A stretch of 64,000 bases of DNA, from positions 5,524,260 to 5,588,259 of the forward strand of contig OU452205.1 in the NCBI GenBank assembly GCA_911728435.2, in the 5' to 3' direction. A program made the translations under genes and the position numbers. How positions within the stretch are numbered: position 1 is the stretch's first letter; each line of letters starts with the position of its first letter. The notes under the pieces are model-generated. The model was not told the origin of the DNA. It worked only from the letters and a program-made list of their open reading frames with translations, and searched no databases. This stretch comes from Apoderus coryli. Lineage: Eukaryota; Arthropoda; Insecta; Coleoptera; Attelabidae. Of the stretch, positions 35,801-44,964 are shown one piece after another.

Positions 35801-38800
35801 TCTTTGATAAATGTATTTGTATCCCATTAGTATTTTTGCATTGTACTACTAGTTCCCTGGCAAAGATTTTACATAATTTCCACATGTGTTAATTGAACAT
35901 TTTCTTGTTTAGGTGTTCAGAATCCGACTATTTCCATAGATCACCACGAGGGTTCAAACAGAAGTAATGAACTTCGTGAGAAAATGAACACTAAATCCAA
36001 AAAGCAGGCGACTGTTAAACCGATTTCGGCACACGATCAAAAAACTCTCGATACTGTAATAGCGTTAGCGAATGAGATGTCTACAAGGTAAAACATAATA
36101 TTGTTTTAAAATATTTATTATATTATTTATATTAATTTAGATCACTATCTGCACCTGCTCCTGTGACACCCTCTTCGCCTAATAAGAAAAAGTTTAGCTT
36201 CAAATTTCCATCAGTTCATTCGGAATCAGAAAAACCACCGGAACGAAGAAACTTTTCAGAGGAGGCACTGTCGTCTACAAATTTACAAGTATGAATAACT
36301 TTAAAGAGCAACACGATGGTGAACTACTAAGTTTGGTAGCTTTTTATTTTTTGCCAAGCAATAATTTTAGATCTGATCTAAAATGATTAAAATATCAGTT
36401 TAGCGATTAGTAGACAGGCAACCAACTAATTAGAACCCAGTAAATCGAAAACGATAATATCCAGGTATTGGGAATCAAACACCAAGTTGCGCTAATTTTT
36501 TGTTTAATACGGTTAACAAAATGGGGTTTCCATTTTAAAGTGTTGCGTTTTTGCCATATTTTTAATTAATACTTGAATAATTTTTTATGAGCACTCTGTA
36601 GAAGATTCGACAATTTCTTTATTGTATTTCTCTGTGCTAAGTCTTTGACTACAATATGCGAATTACGGAAAATGCAGCCAATAAGAAGAAACTTGTCAAT
36701 TAAGCACGGGTGGGCATCTTTTTTTACTCTTAAATTGCAAACATCTCAAAAACGGTTGAAGTTGGTTATCGACTTCCGTTAGAACGTACCACAAAATGTT
36801 CAAACAGATCGAACCATGCAGTGCATGGTGAAACACCCTGTATATATTGGACTATTTGAGTATATACAGTGCTGGCTTCAATCACAAAATCAATAGGTCG
36901 CGCACGACCGAACTTGAAAATGAACGTACCTAAGGGATCGGTGTTGAACTCTCTCGACTTGGGCTATGCGGCAATCGTATGATGAGGCCCAAACCACCGA
37001 AGCATATTCCAGGTGAGGTCTCAAGAGCGTCGTGAGTTCATAGAGCAGCGCTTTATTTTGGAAGTCGAATATCTGATCTGATCGATATAATTCAAGGAAG
37101 TGTCCAGATAAACTCCCAGATCCTTGACCGAGGATCTATATTTTAGTGCTGAACTGTCAATAAAATATTCTTACAAAAGTGGTCTTCTAGTTCACATTTT
37201 ACAGTTGTTTATTGTCGTATCTTTCATTCTCTTTGCCAAACTTGTTAATTCACCAATTATACATATCTAATAATACTCGTATATACGTAAACTAACATGA
37301 TTTTTTTCTTCCCAACCCTTTACACCTATTTATTTTCAATTAATATTTATGTTACACCCAGAAATATCCGAATCCTCTACTGTCATCCCTCGACGACATA
37401 CCCAATCCATCTAAAAACCTCCGTTTACCATTGTGGGACAAAGCATCTGCTGAATTTTGTTTCGCCAAATCCCGCGAACTTATTACCCGACCATTTCCGT
37501 CTGTCCGTGGGTCTTGTCGAAATCTAAACGAGCGGAATGAAATGCTATATGACCGATTTCATAAATTATTTTACAAAAATGACTATTCACCACCCGTACA
37601 ATATCGTGATAGAACTTTAACAAAATCCGAAAGTATGATGCGTAAAAATTATTCTAATGATAGCCATTATGTTAGCCGGATGCATGAAGGCAATCACCGG
37701 TTTCGTGTTGAGCGTACGCCGCCTCCGCCCCCACCTCCTGTTTTACACAACGGTTCACAATATTTCGAAACGTCTTGTGTGTATTATAAAGGAGATGATA
37801 ATTTTATTGAAACTACTCGTGGCACATTTCTGCGACCACGAACGCTAAGTTTCAGCGAAGCTGTTGATACTATACCGAAACGAAACGGTAGAAGTATTCG
37901 CGATCGCAATAGGCGGCGACAGTCGTACAATCCACAAGCGTACGAATCGAGTTCGAGTGACAGTGATTGTGTCAGTATAGGATCGGTTGATTTGGATTGG
38001 CGGCGGCGTAGAAGACTGTCACGATTATCGTCATCAAATACTAGTATCCGATCTGAAATGTTGCGACGGTCTACGAATCCATTTTTAAAACCGCAACAAA
38101 ACTGTATTAAACTGATGGGGAAATCCCCACCACCCAGTAACAGTATTTTGAGTGGATTGAGTCCCACGTCGGTAGCAAGATGTCAAAGGAAAGCTAATAA
38201 TCCATCCTCATCTGATTCTAGTATATAATTTGTTGGAACAATTTTTATAAAAAAAAAATACTCTTTCAAGAACCCAGATTTGCAGAAGTTTTCCATTTTC
38301 CGTCCATTGTAGGGTTTTCACTAAAGTAATATACTTTATTGTTCGCGTCTTTCTTTCAATTTTACTGTATATATTATGCTATATTTATCACACAACCATC
38401 GCCGCTAAATATAATTTAATGGGATAAAATATCAGTTTATCACACTGAAGAAATCGAACGTTTGTAAATGAAGAAACATTCGCTTCAGGTTGACCACTGC
38501 CAATTGAATTACCAAAGCATTGGCTTATTCAATTCTATATATATATATATATATATATATCAGTGCTTGTGCTTCAGTTGGTAGAACACTGGTCCGGAGA
38601 ACATGGAGATGTGGGTTCGACTCCCATCTGAAGTGAATGTTTTTTACAATTTACAAACGTTCGTTTTCTTCACTGGCTTTTATTATATATTTTAATTGAG
38701 TCACTTTAAGTGAATATTTTGTATATTTGTCCGTGGATATGATGTATCAGTGAGATATTACTTGCTCTATACTTCAGAAATTCATATTAAGAAAAGAACG

Positions 38801-41800
38801 AGAATTAAATCTTTTGCAACATTTTCAAAATTGTTCAAAATGGCACACCTGATACGCTACAGTAAGCATTTTGAGTTCGTCCTATGCACAAAATAATTTA
38901 ATAATTTTTAGTCTACATTATCGGTCGGTATTAATGTTAAGCATTCGGTTCGTGGCCTCCCTCGAAATAATCCCCATTTGACTGCATAGTACGCTCCATT
39001 CGGTGGCTGAAGCAGTTCTCGAAATCATCTTCTATTATGGCCTTCGGAGCTCTTGTTGCATTTGCTTCGGTCGTCCCTATGTTGTCGAATTAGTGGAGCC
39101 TGGACCATACGGAGACTGTCGAAGTAGAGTAATTGTATGGTTTTCCAATAACTATTTTACATAGTGGTGAATAAGCCAGTTGTCACTTGTCCAACATGGG
39201 GCTTGCTTCTTGTCATTGCGTCACGAAAACTTTTGAGAACTTCATGGTAAAATTATTTATTGATCGTCTGCCCTATGCGACTTTGACGCGCTTTTTCGGC
39301 CGTGGCTCAGATGGAGACTTTCACTGTGAAGATTCCAGTTCTGCTTTCGGGGTCATCGTCATTTGTACTGGCCTTATGAAGGAGATTTTCATCCTCAGCG
39401 ACCATTTCCAACTTCATAGGGAAGAGTTTTCTGCTCATCCGTAAACAATTTTGCAAGAGGCCACACATGATCAATGTTTGGCTGTGTTACGGTGCTCGAT
39501 GGTCTGCCAGAACGTCTGTAACTGTCACAGATTTACGGCTATTTTTGGATCGCTTGAACCATTGTTTTATTTGTGCCTTCTCCTCCTCAAACACCTTCTG
39601 TATCATTTCAGTAGTTTCCGCAAAAATTTTTTCAAGCTTAAAGCAAAACCTCACGTCCCTTACTGTAAAGAAATTCACAGGAGATATGAAACTGGGCACT
39701 TTTATGAGGAGTCACTCACGGTTACACTCGTACTCCACAGATATCGCCCGGACATTCTTATGCAAGCTATGAAAGTCGGGATATTTTTTTATTCAACAAG
39801 ACTAAAATTTATATTTCAGTTTGACAATTTTATTTGAATTAATTTAGATTCCCCAGGGGAAGTACTGGTCTCGAAATAATTTTATGCAATTTCGAGTATT
39901 AGATGTAAATTCCTAAAATATGTGTATTGTAAGTAACCTTACGTTGACCTTTCCATTTTACATTGAATATGTCGAGCTTAGTCAACACCAAACAAGGATA
40001 TTTTTTCACAAAACATAAGTATTAGTAGTAGTATAGGATTTTCTATATGTATATAAAAGTCATAGACATAACATTACTAATCGAGATATACCATTTAGTA
40101 TTTTTTATAAAATAGTATTATATCTTAGCACAATAAATGTAACGTAGACATCCAATATATTCCTGCCAATTTATACTAATCCTTATTTTATGTTTTTCAT
40201 TCCACACAACCTTTATTTTTATTTTGGTTTTATGTTTATTTTTCCCTTTAGTCCAAAGTTACTCAAGAAGCTCAAATGGCATATGAGAGTCTTGTGGAGA
40301 GTCCAACTTCAGAAGTTTCTCAGGTGAGTTAAAATGTCAGATTGTTTCTATTGGAAAGTATTTTTTGATTTTGTCATTTTAAAGTTAGACCACATCTGTC
40401 ACTATTAATTTTTGATGTTTATCGTTAGTAATAAGGTTACTGACATAATAATAGTATATTGTGCAACGAACATGAAATGGCATATATTTCTTACGAGTAT
40501 GATCGTTTGCAGCATGAGCCGCAGGCGAGTGCTGCAAATCATACGAGTAGGAAATGGTTATTTCATGTGAGTTTCACACTATACTTTTTATACGACTGTT
40601 TTAATGCTTTTGAATAAATTAAACATAATTTTTAGAAAAATATTTGTTTTTCGCAACTTACCCGTGTTAGTAAGTCTGAATATGATAAGTTAGAAGCATT
40701 AAATTGACTAGGTGGTGTTAAACTATATTCACTATCACTGTTTTTGTGTTTTCAAATTAGCGAAATACTTAATTATAATTATTAATAATTATAAATACCT
40801 AACTGTCAATTTGGTGTGTTTGTATTGTCGGCGTTGCTATGGTGATTTTTCATGCCCGACGCTACTTTTGTCATTACCAGGAAATTTTATGCACGGGTAA
40901 ATGAAAAACAGCATTACAATGTACTACATTTCAATCATGATTGAACATATAAAAAAGGCATTTAAAGACAGTCGTAGAAAAATATTATTTTTTGTATTAG
41001 GGAAAAGTCCACCTCCACGAAACAAATTTAATAGATTCCTCTACAAATTATTACTCAATCATATACGCTCCAACATATTTGTAAAAATTTAAATTATTAA
41101 ATTGTAATATCATTAAAATACTTCAAATTACTCATCATTCGAGTTTTATTTTTCTTTCGGTAAATCATTTAATTCGGTAGAAAAGAAAAGAAGCAAACCG
41201 TTATACGAATTAGAATTAAGCCTTTAGGGTGTGGCCATAGCGTTTCAATAAAAATATAAATATGCATAAAACTGATACGATTCTAAAAAAAAAATATTTA
41301 GAATCATGTGAGTTTTATGCCAATTTATATTTTTATTGGAACACCCTAAAGGCAGTAACTTAATTCTAATTCATATAACGTTTTGCTTCTTTTCTTTTCT
41401 ACCGAATTAAATGATTTACAGAAAGAAAAAAAAGTCTTGGTGTAATAATTGATTCCAGATTAAATAAAACACAAAATTCAAATGGTGCAGAATGCATGTA
41501 TCAGGTTCACAACTCTGGTTCCGCACAGAGCACACATCACTCCCTTTCTAATTGATTTAAACGAACCCCGAACTTGTAATAGACTTGAGTACCTGTATGT
41601 TATGTTGCTCTATAAGATTCACAAATCGCGGACGCCTGAATATTTGTTTAGACTATTGAATAGAAGATCACATGTGCACAGTATTAATATTCGTTATAAC
41701 ACATTCACAATACCTCAACATTCAACATCAAGATTTGAAGGATGCTTTTCATATATGGCCCCCTCTTTGTTAAATAAAGTACGCAGTTTCCTTCATTTGT

Positions 41801-42451
41801 CACAAAGCTATTTTCAACGTACGATCAAAAATATATTATTTAAGAATTAAGTTTTGTTTTGTTGTGGAAGATTGTACCTATAATGTATGTAAATTTTCGG
41901 GTAGAGTGGAAGAATGGCATTAAGCCAAATCTCTTACCCTTTATGTAAAATGTACAATGTATTGTTTTTTTTTGATTTGATTTGTATTTTTCTTTTTTGC
42001 ATAATAAATCATTTTATTATTATTATATTATTATTAAAAAAAAAATAAATCTGGAATAATGAGTAATTTGAATTATTTTAATAATATTACAATTTAATAA
42101 TTTGAATTTTTAAAAATACGTAAGTTTAGTTAACTCAAAACAAAAAACAAAATTTTTCTCGTAATGGTGAGTTAAATTTAATACCTATTTCAAAATATCT
42201 TAAAGTATTAAATTAAATTGATACATTTCTCATAATATAAACATAAAAATAATTGTGATAAATAGCTTTTCGTAAATTGAATAACCACTGATGATGGAGC
42301 GTGATGCTCCGAAACATGTATGGTTGAGTAGGACTTTTATTTCCCTAATACATCATTCTACTACATTTTATTATGGACTACTTCTTTAAAATGAATATAA
42401 TTTTTATTTATAAAACAACCCTAAGAGAAGTCGCCTATTTTATTAAGCCGG

Positions 42452-42500
<49 letters not shown>

Positions 42501-44298
42501 TTTGCAACCATACTTCCCCCGGAACCCAAAAGCTTTGGTTTTCCGTAAGCTGCCCGTCGAGTCATCGGAGGAACGTCGACGGATCGCTAGCTGGCATCGT
42601 TTATGGTTAGAACTAGGGCGGTATCTGCTCGCCTTCGAACCTCTAACTTTCGTTCTTGATCAATGAAAACGTTTTTGGCAAATGCTTTCGCTTCTGTCCG
42701 TTTTGCGACGATCCAAGAATTTCACCTCTAACAGGCAAACAATCAGAAAGTTGATATGCAGGCTAGTGCGGAATATTCCACAGCAGTAGAAAATCAGACC
42801 TGCTTGCGCCATGTTTGTATCAGGCCAGACAATTTCACACCGTCTTCCTATCTTCCTCCACAGTTGCTATTCACCATTATCAACAAATAATTTGGGCACT
42901 TGCTTTTTATTTGGGCATTAAAAAACTGACACGCATTTAGTATATCCACCACCGACCCTACTGAATGTAATATTATTGTAGTACTTACGATCTTGCCTTT
43001 AATATGATTTTAGTTTATGGTGACAAATCCTTTGAGGATGTTGCGGTCTGGACAGCCAGTAATAAGTACAAGGAATAGATCTGCTAGCGTGGCAACTACA
43101 AATACTCTACCAACCAAATTATCGGATTGTGCCAGAAGTTCTGTGCCTGAAAATCTGAATGGAACACGTCCAGGTAATTTAAATTAGAACACGAAAATGA
43201 GTTACTTATATCATTCAAAATATTTTTTTGTTCAGATTTTCCAATTCATTCGACTACCCTTCCACGAAATATACCTCAGTCAACGTATAAACCACCTTCG
43301 CTAATTGAAGAAAACAATCCTATACCTCTGCCGCCGCGTGATCGTAACAAGGCGCTACTAACAAGCAAACCGCGACATACTCGAAAACATCCATTGATTA
43401 TAGCACCCACCAGTGTTCAAAGGACATTAGATAAAGTCAACACAGTGTCGCCACCTATAGTACACTCGACCAATCCATTCTGTCAGAGCGCGATGGTTGA
43501 AGAGCCAGTGTACACAAATAATGATATCGATAATAAGAATGCAGAATGTGCGGAGCATTTTGAGAATCAGATCGAGTGTACGCTAAATGCTTTGGATGAA
43601 ATTCCAGGGTGAGTTGAACTCAACTATTTCTTATTTATGGATTATAAAAACGAGGTCATGTTTCTCATAAGGCTAAAGAAATCGATTGATGTTTTTGTAC
43701 AAAAATAATGAAATTTGATCGACTCGGCTGGTTACTATAAATAAACTGGTAGCTTTTTCTATATTAACATTCCCTTTCAGTGTGCCCTCTCTCCTTGAAC
43801 AAGATGTCGTAGACGGTCATGATATGTATGATCGAAATTGTGACGCGGAAAAAGTACCAAGTCACCACGTCAGTTGTGAGGATCTTCTAAAGTTTGCAAA
43901 TACAAAACCAAATTCAAGAACACGTGGTAATGATTCTGATGAGGTTAGAATTATGTCGAAAGTTTTAGGCAAAGATGTAAGTAACTTAACAATAACATAT
44001 CTTGGAGAATTTTACCCCTAAATGTTCATATTACGTCCCATAAACCTCGAGGCGTTAGCTTGAGAGTTTGCATACATATATTTACTTTTTTTTTAATTAG
44101 GTAACTACCGAGAAGTGCTTAGAGTCATTGGACCAATCAGATTGGGATGTAATGAAAGCAATAAAAATTTTGAAACTTCAAAATGTTGTTAGTGCCGAGC
44201 TTTCGTTATGCGCATGTGCGCTAGATAACTCAATGTGGGATATAACGAAAGCTGCACAATGGATATTACAACAAGATGGTGAGGTGACACAGGTATAA
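23860..44298 (+). CDS. Ack: Activated Cdc42 kinase (Ack / TNK2 family)
   Basis: Non-receptor tyrosine kinase that binds GTP-Cdc42. Main-form exons: 23860-23875, 24112-24199, 24258-24615, 25560-25858, 30844-31103, 31413-31668, 33022-33135, 33192-33345, 33457-33673, 35913-36087, 36141-36288, 40252-40323, 43014-43173, 43236-43608, 43781-43976, 44101-44298. All phases agree; 1027 residues. Order: N-terminal SAM-like domain (about 15-75); kinase with GMGEFG (134-139), VAIK Lys158, HRDLAARN Asp255, DFG 273-275 and APE 303-305; SH3 about 400-455; CRIB 483-497 (ISAP..HTGHVG); a MIG6-homology segment with [12 protein letters not shown] (817-828); C-terminal UBA in the last exon. The first exon is only 16 nt, so the start is less certain. 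Introns hold LINEs, mariners and an 18S rRNA fragment. Catalytic residues are intact. Confidence 0.94.
24616..25559 (+). other. Ack intron 3, no further feature
   Basis: It is AT-rich and splits the kinase domain just before the VAIK strand. I see no repeat of a recognised family and no coding segment. Confidence 0.5.
26155..26281 (+). mobile_element. CAGGGTG transposon end fragment
   Basis: It starts ACAGGGTGTTTCAGAAAGAC and runs to ATACAGGGAGTTAAAAA, where the tail of a minus-strand LINE abuts it. No coding content. Confidence 0.4.
26282..27740 (-). pseudogene. Decayed LINE in Ack intron 4 (reverse transcriptase part)
   Basis: Read on the minus strand, broken frames give [11 protein letters not shown], then [16 protein letters not shown] and [11 protein letters not shown]. 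The catalytic FADD is changed to FADN. Then come [28 protein letters not shown] and [18 protein letters not shown], and a C-terminal piece (26501-26911). The 3' end on this strand is GGGCATTTGCCCGTAAATAA with an (AAATA)n tail. The tail also closes the LINE at 31720-32945, so the two are one family. Frameshifts, stops and the lost aspartate make it inactive. Confidence 0.85.
28085..28402 (-). pseudogene. DDE transposase fragment (mariner superfamily), C-terminal part
   Basis: The minus strand reads [20 protein letters not shown], then [20 protein letters not shown] and a frameshifted NGGHFEHL end. This is the C-terminal half of the insect FQQDGAPPH-type transposases. Its upstream half continues at 30161-30300. 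The two parts are separated by the LINE at 28403-30160. Stops and frameshifts show it is dead. Confidence 0.8.
28403..30160 (+). pseudogene. LINE with RNase H domain, nested in a DDE transposase
   Basis: A 5'-truncated non-LTR retrotransposon of a jockey/R1-related type. The frames give the end of the reverse transcriptase ([29 protein letters not shown], then [18 protein letters not shown]). An RNase H follows with [14 protein letters not shown] and [20 protein letters not shown] zinc-knuckle-like C-terminus [16 protein letters not shown] ends the frame, and a poly(A) run sits at about 30148-30160. Frameshifts occur near 28722 and a stop near 29434, so it is inactive but young. AACATGT at 28396-28402 and 30161-30167 is the target duplication. 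Confidence 0.88.
30161..30300 (-). pseudogene. DDE transposase fragment, middle part, split by the LINE
   Basis: The minus strand reads [14 protein letters not shown], then [15 protein letters not shown] and a decayed HDGVPQHV, which joins the [10 protein letters not shown] segment at 28402. The join across the LINE shows that the LINE landed in an already resident transposon. Confidence 0.75.
30320..30605 (+). pseudogene. 3' end of a LINE with ACTCGTTAGCGAGT tail
   Basis: Frames read [18 protein letters not shown] and [10 protein letters not shown], a C-terminal segment of a non-LTR ORF2 also found inverted at 34490-34860. The end is AATTCATACTCGTTAGCGAG then TGAATGCTGATGATAT. The ACTCG/CGAGT hairpin plus the GATGAT-type tail form the element's 3' terminus. 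Confidence 0.7.
31720..32945 (-). pseudogene. Decayed LINE in Ack intron 6
   Basis: The minus strand carries a reverse transcriptase piece with [52 protein letters not shown] and KLFADDLK. The FADD centre is intact here, but frames break on both sides, near 32095 and 32510. Its tail at 31720-31745 matches the end of the LINE at 26282-27740. It is 5'-truncated near 32945 and inactive. Confidence 0.87.
33718..34222 (-). pseudogene. Mariner transposase remnant (DD34D type), C-terminal half
   Basis: The minus-strand frame 33791-34165 gives [42 protein letters not shown] and [16 protein letters not shown]. These are the second and third catalytic-aspartate regions of mariner transposase. The upstream VFWDRKG region survives frame-shifted at 34170-34210. 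The left end TACGAGGCATGTTTTAAACT with TA before it matches a mariner terminal repeat. The other end is cut off by the repeat at 34225, so the element is dead. Confidence 0.87.
34225..34485. repeat. Foldback-like CTGAAGAAGAC / CGAAACGTCGA repeat, copy 2
   Basis: It has GGATATCATTATTG and GGTTCGTATTAACAACAAAA at the left, then CTTCGACGTTTCGACAAA. An opposed half follows with CCAGAAGAAGACAAAAATTT and GTTTGTCGAAATGTCG. Same family as 11380-11770 and 55290-55470. Confidence 0.6.
34490..34860 (-). pseudogene. 3' end of a LINE with ACTCGTTAGCGAGT tail, inverted copy
   Basis: The minus frame 34597-34797 reads [40 protein letters not shown] and [19 protein letters not shown]. This is a better preserved version of the C-terminal segment at 30320-30605. 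The 3' end on this strand reaches CTCGTTAGCAAGTGAATGC and a GATGATGA tail at about 34489. The extreme 5' truncation is typical of LINE insertions. Confidence 0.75.
34900..35395 (-). pseudogene. Decayed LINE reverse transcriptase fragment in Ack intron 9
   Basis: Minus-strand frames read [20 protein letters not shown] then, after frame breaks, [16 protein letters not shown]. In this piece YADD is changed to YADH. These are the catalytic RT regions of a jockey/CR1-like element. Both ends are truncated and no RNase H or endonuclease part is present. Confidence 0.82.
35396..35912 (+). other. Rest of Ack intron 9
   Basis: It is AT-rich, with a decayed CCTGAAGAAGAC module near 35468 and a segment related to 5500-5560 near 35690. 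The branch/acceptor region TTTTCTTGTTTAG precedes exon 10. Confidence 0.4.
36885..37150 (-). pseudogene. LINE fragment in Ack intron 11
   Basis: The minus strand has [20 protein letters not shown] and, after a frame change, [20 protein letters not shown] and [19 protein letters not shown]. This is the stretch downstream of the RT catalytic centre in jockey-like LINEs. Only this part remains. A CACCCTGTATATA transposon end abuts at 36834. Confidence 0.8.
37362..38228 (+). CDS. Ack: Probable alternative 3'-terminal exon of Ack
   Basis: An 867-nt open stretch follows a good acceptor (GTTACACCCAG at 37351-37361) in the phase left by Ack exon 11. It stays open for 288 codons to its own stop. Joined to exons 1-11 it would give a 983-residue Ack that keeps kinase, SH3 and CRIB but lacks the MIG6-homology region and UBA. 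The peptide is rich in Ser and Arg, with a PPPPPPP run at about 37718-37740 that could bind SH3 domains, and a RRRRR stretch near 38000. The main form skips it, because exon 13 (40252) shares the same phase. No strong donor site is seen inside. No close canonical poly(A) signal was found downstream, which lowers confidence. Confidence 0.65.
   Translation, partial: KYPNPLLSSLDDIPNPSKNLRLPLWDKASAEFCFAKSRELITRPFPSVRGSCRNLNERNEMLYDRFHKLFYKNDYSPPVQYRDRTLTKSESMMRKNYSNDSHYVSRMHEGNHRFRVERTPPPPPPPVLHNGSQYFETSCVYYKGDDNFIETTRGTFLRPRTLSFSEAVDTIPKRNGRSIRDRNRRRQSYNPQAYESSSSDSDCVSIGSVDLDWRRRRRLSRLSSSNTSIRSEMLRRSTNPFLKPQQNCIKLMGKSPPPSNSILSGLSPTSVARCQRKANNPSSSDSSI
38450..38690 (+). repeat. Inverted-repeat element with tRNA-like core and (AT)n tract
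   Basis: About 45 bp at 38452-38495 (GAACGTTTGTAAATG, ACATTCGCTTCAG) recurs inverted at 38630-38680. Between them lies an (AT)n run (38536-38560) and a tRNA-like sequence at 38569-38634: an A-box-like TTCAGTTGGTAGAACACTGG and a B box GGGTTCGACTCCC. The end stems CTTCAG/CTGAAG pair. The tRNA fold is incomplete in the anticodon region, so I call it a pol III-derived repeat rather than a tRNA gene. Confidence 0.55.
38930..39790 (-). pseudogene. Second mariner transposase remnant, in Ack intron 11
   Basis: The minus frame 39487-39699 reads [20 protein letters not shown] and [20 protein letters not shown], the N-terminal helix-turn-helix of mariner transposase. At the other end, near 38940-39020, a shifted frame reads [14 protein letters not shown], the usual C-terminus. 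The middle is short and full of stops. A heavily deleted, inactive copy distinct from the one at 33718. Confidence 0.75.
40455..40990 (+). repeat. Half-kilobase repeat with internal ~100-bp palindrome, copy 1
   Basis: It matches 50040-50582 in inverse orientation over most of its length. At 40468-40570 there is an imperfect palindrome: CATGAAATGG and ATTTCATG at the ends, TACGAGTATGATCG and CATACGAGTA inside, then TTGCAGCA/TGCTGCAA. It has no coding potential and sits in Ack intron 12. Confidence 0.7.
41150..41435. repeat. Inverted repeat (stem-loop) of about 130-bp arms
   Basis: GTAAATCATTTAATTCGGTA, AAAGAAGCAAA and CTTTAGGGTGTGGCCA in the left arm face TTTTGCTTCTTTTCTTTTCT and AACACCCTAAAGG in the right arm around a short loop near 41290. 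Probably a MITE or foldback element. The LINE at 41435 begins at its right edge. Confidence 0.65.
41435..42040 (+). pseudogene. LINE 3' end (C-terminal part of reverse transcriptase ORF)
   Basis: A 122-codon frame (41482-41850) has the C-terminal region of jockey/CR1-like ORF2: [35 protein letters not shown] and [13 protein letters not shown]. An untranslated tail follows and ends in an ATT-repeat and a short A run near 42040. The catalytic RT domain is absent. A strongly 5'-truncated insertion in Ack intron 12. Confidence 0.8.
42283..42325 (+). ncRNA. Variant hammerhead-like module
   Basis: It has AACCA, CUGAUGA, one extra U, a GGAGC/GCUCC stem with a 5-nt loop, GAAA, the self-complementary ACAUGU, A, and UGGUU pairing with AACCA. 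Same layout as 9863-9904. The extra U before stem II makes activity doubtful. It probably marks a fragment of a Penelope-like element. Confidence 0.55.
42421..42732 (-). pseudogene. 18S ribosomal RNA fragment inserted in Ack intron
   Basis: The minus strand matches the central part of eukaryotic 18S rRNA from GTTAGAGGTGAAATTCTTGG through CGATGCCAGCTAGCGATCCG and GGGGGAAGTATGGTTGC to GGAATTGACGGAAGGGCACC and AGGAGTGGAGCC. After GGCTTAAT the match breaks, and the last 25 bases (AGGCGACTTCTCTTAGGG) look like a later 18S region, suggesting an internal deletion. It lies in the intron before exon 14 and lacks any rDNA spacer. A dead copy, recognised from conserved 18S sequence. Confidence 0.92.
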
Positions 44299-44637
44299 AA
44301 ATAGTTGTAAGTAATGAATTATTATTAAGAGTGTATTATTAGAATGTCAGTGATTTATTTAATGTAAGAGCAGAGTCGTGTATTTAGTTTATCGGTTCTC
44401 GAAATATTTGGGTATATTCAGTTTCTAAATACAAATGTATGTTGCTGTTATTGTGAATTATGCTTTGGTTACTAGTATACCTGCTTTTCATCGAACAATC
44501 ATATCGTATTTTTTGCATTATTATATTTTTTCGTCTTTAGCATTAAACTATACACATAAATTTAACAGTATACCGGCTTAGTTATTAATATTATGTTGGT
44601 TTTTTATTCCCAGTATCTTTTTTTTTTTATCTGGACC

Positions 44638-44832
44638 TGCAGTTTAGCGTAGGATCCGAACCACGGTCATCGACTGCCAATGCCCACGACTATGTAGTCT
44701 ATAACCACTTGGCAAGTCTACCGACTCGGACGTAAGCACCGTCCACCCATCCAATCACTCTCCGCGCCATTAGGTACGTGACTACCGTGATCCCACCGAG
44801 AGGTGTTTAAACATGTGGGCATCTCCCGCCCC
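44638..44832 (-). mobile_element. tRNA-Ser/Leu-like SINE, copy 1
   Basis: On the minus strand a TGCCAAGTGGTTATAGAC segment resembles the A box of a class II tRNA. GGTTCGGATCC about 55 bp on is a B box. A GTGGGCATTGGCAGTCGATG linker sits between. Related copies are at 56282-56500, 56500-56690 and, partial, 62052-62105. The tRNA fold is not complete, so this is a SINE and not a tRNA gene. Confidence 0.65.
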
Positions 44833-44921
44833 CAGTATCTTTTCCTTAAATTAATATGTTCTTGAATTAAAAGTCAACCTCTACGAAACAAATTTAATAG
44901 ATCTCTCTAAAAATTGTACAC

Positions 44922-44964
44922 AACCATCCATGTTTCGGAGCTCCAGTCCCCATCCTCAGTGGTT
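44922..44964 (-). ncRNA. Decayed hammerhead-like module
   Basis: On the minus strand AACCA and UGGUU pair as stem I around CUGAGGA, an extra U, a 4-bp GGGG/CUCC stem and GAAAC. The stem III segment has changed from ACAUGU to ACAUGG, losing the U before the cleavage site. It is probably inactive. The sequence left of it is related to 41003-41050. Confidence 0.45.

Noticed and set aside
37362..38228. Internal Ack exon present in all forms
   Set aside because: It ends in an in-frame stop and no strong donor was found, while exons 11 and 13 join in phase without it.
38569..38634. Functional tRNA gene
   Set aside because: A and B boxes exist, but the anticodon arm does not fold as a standard 5-bp stem with 7-nt loop.
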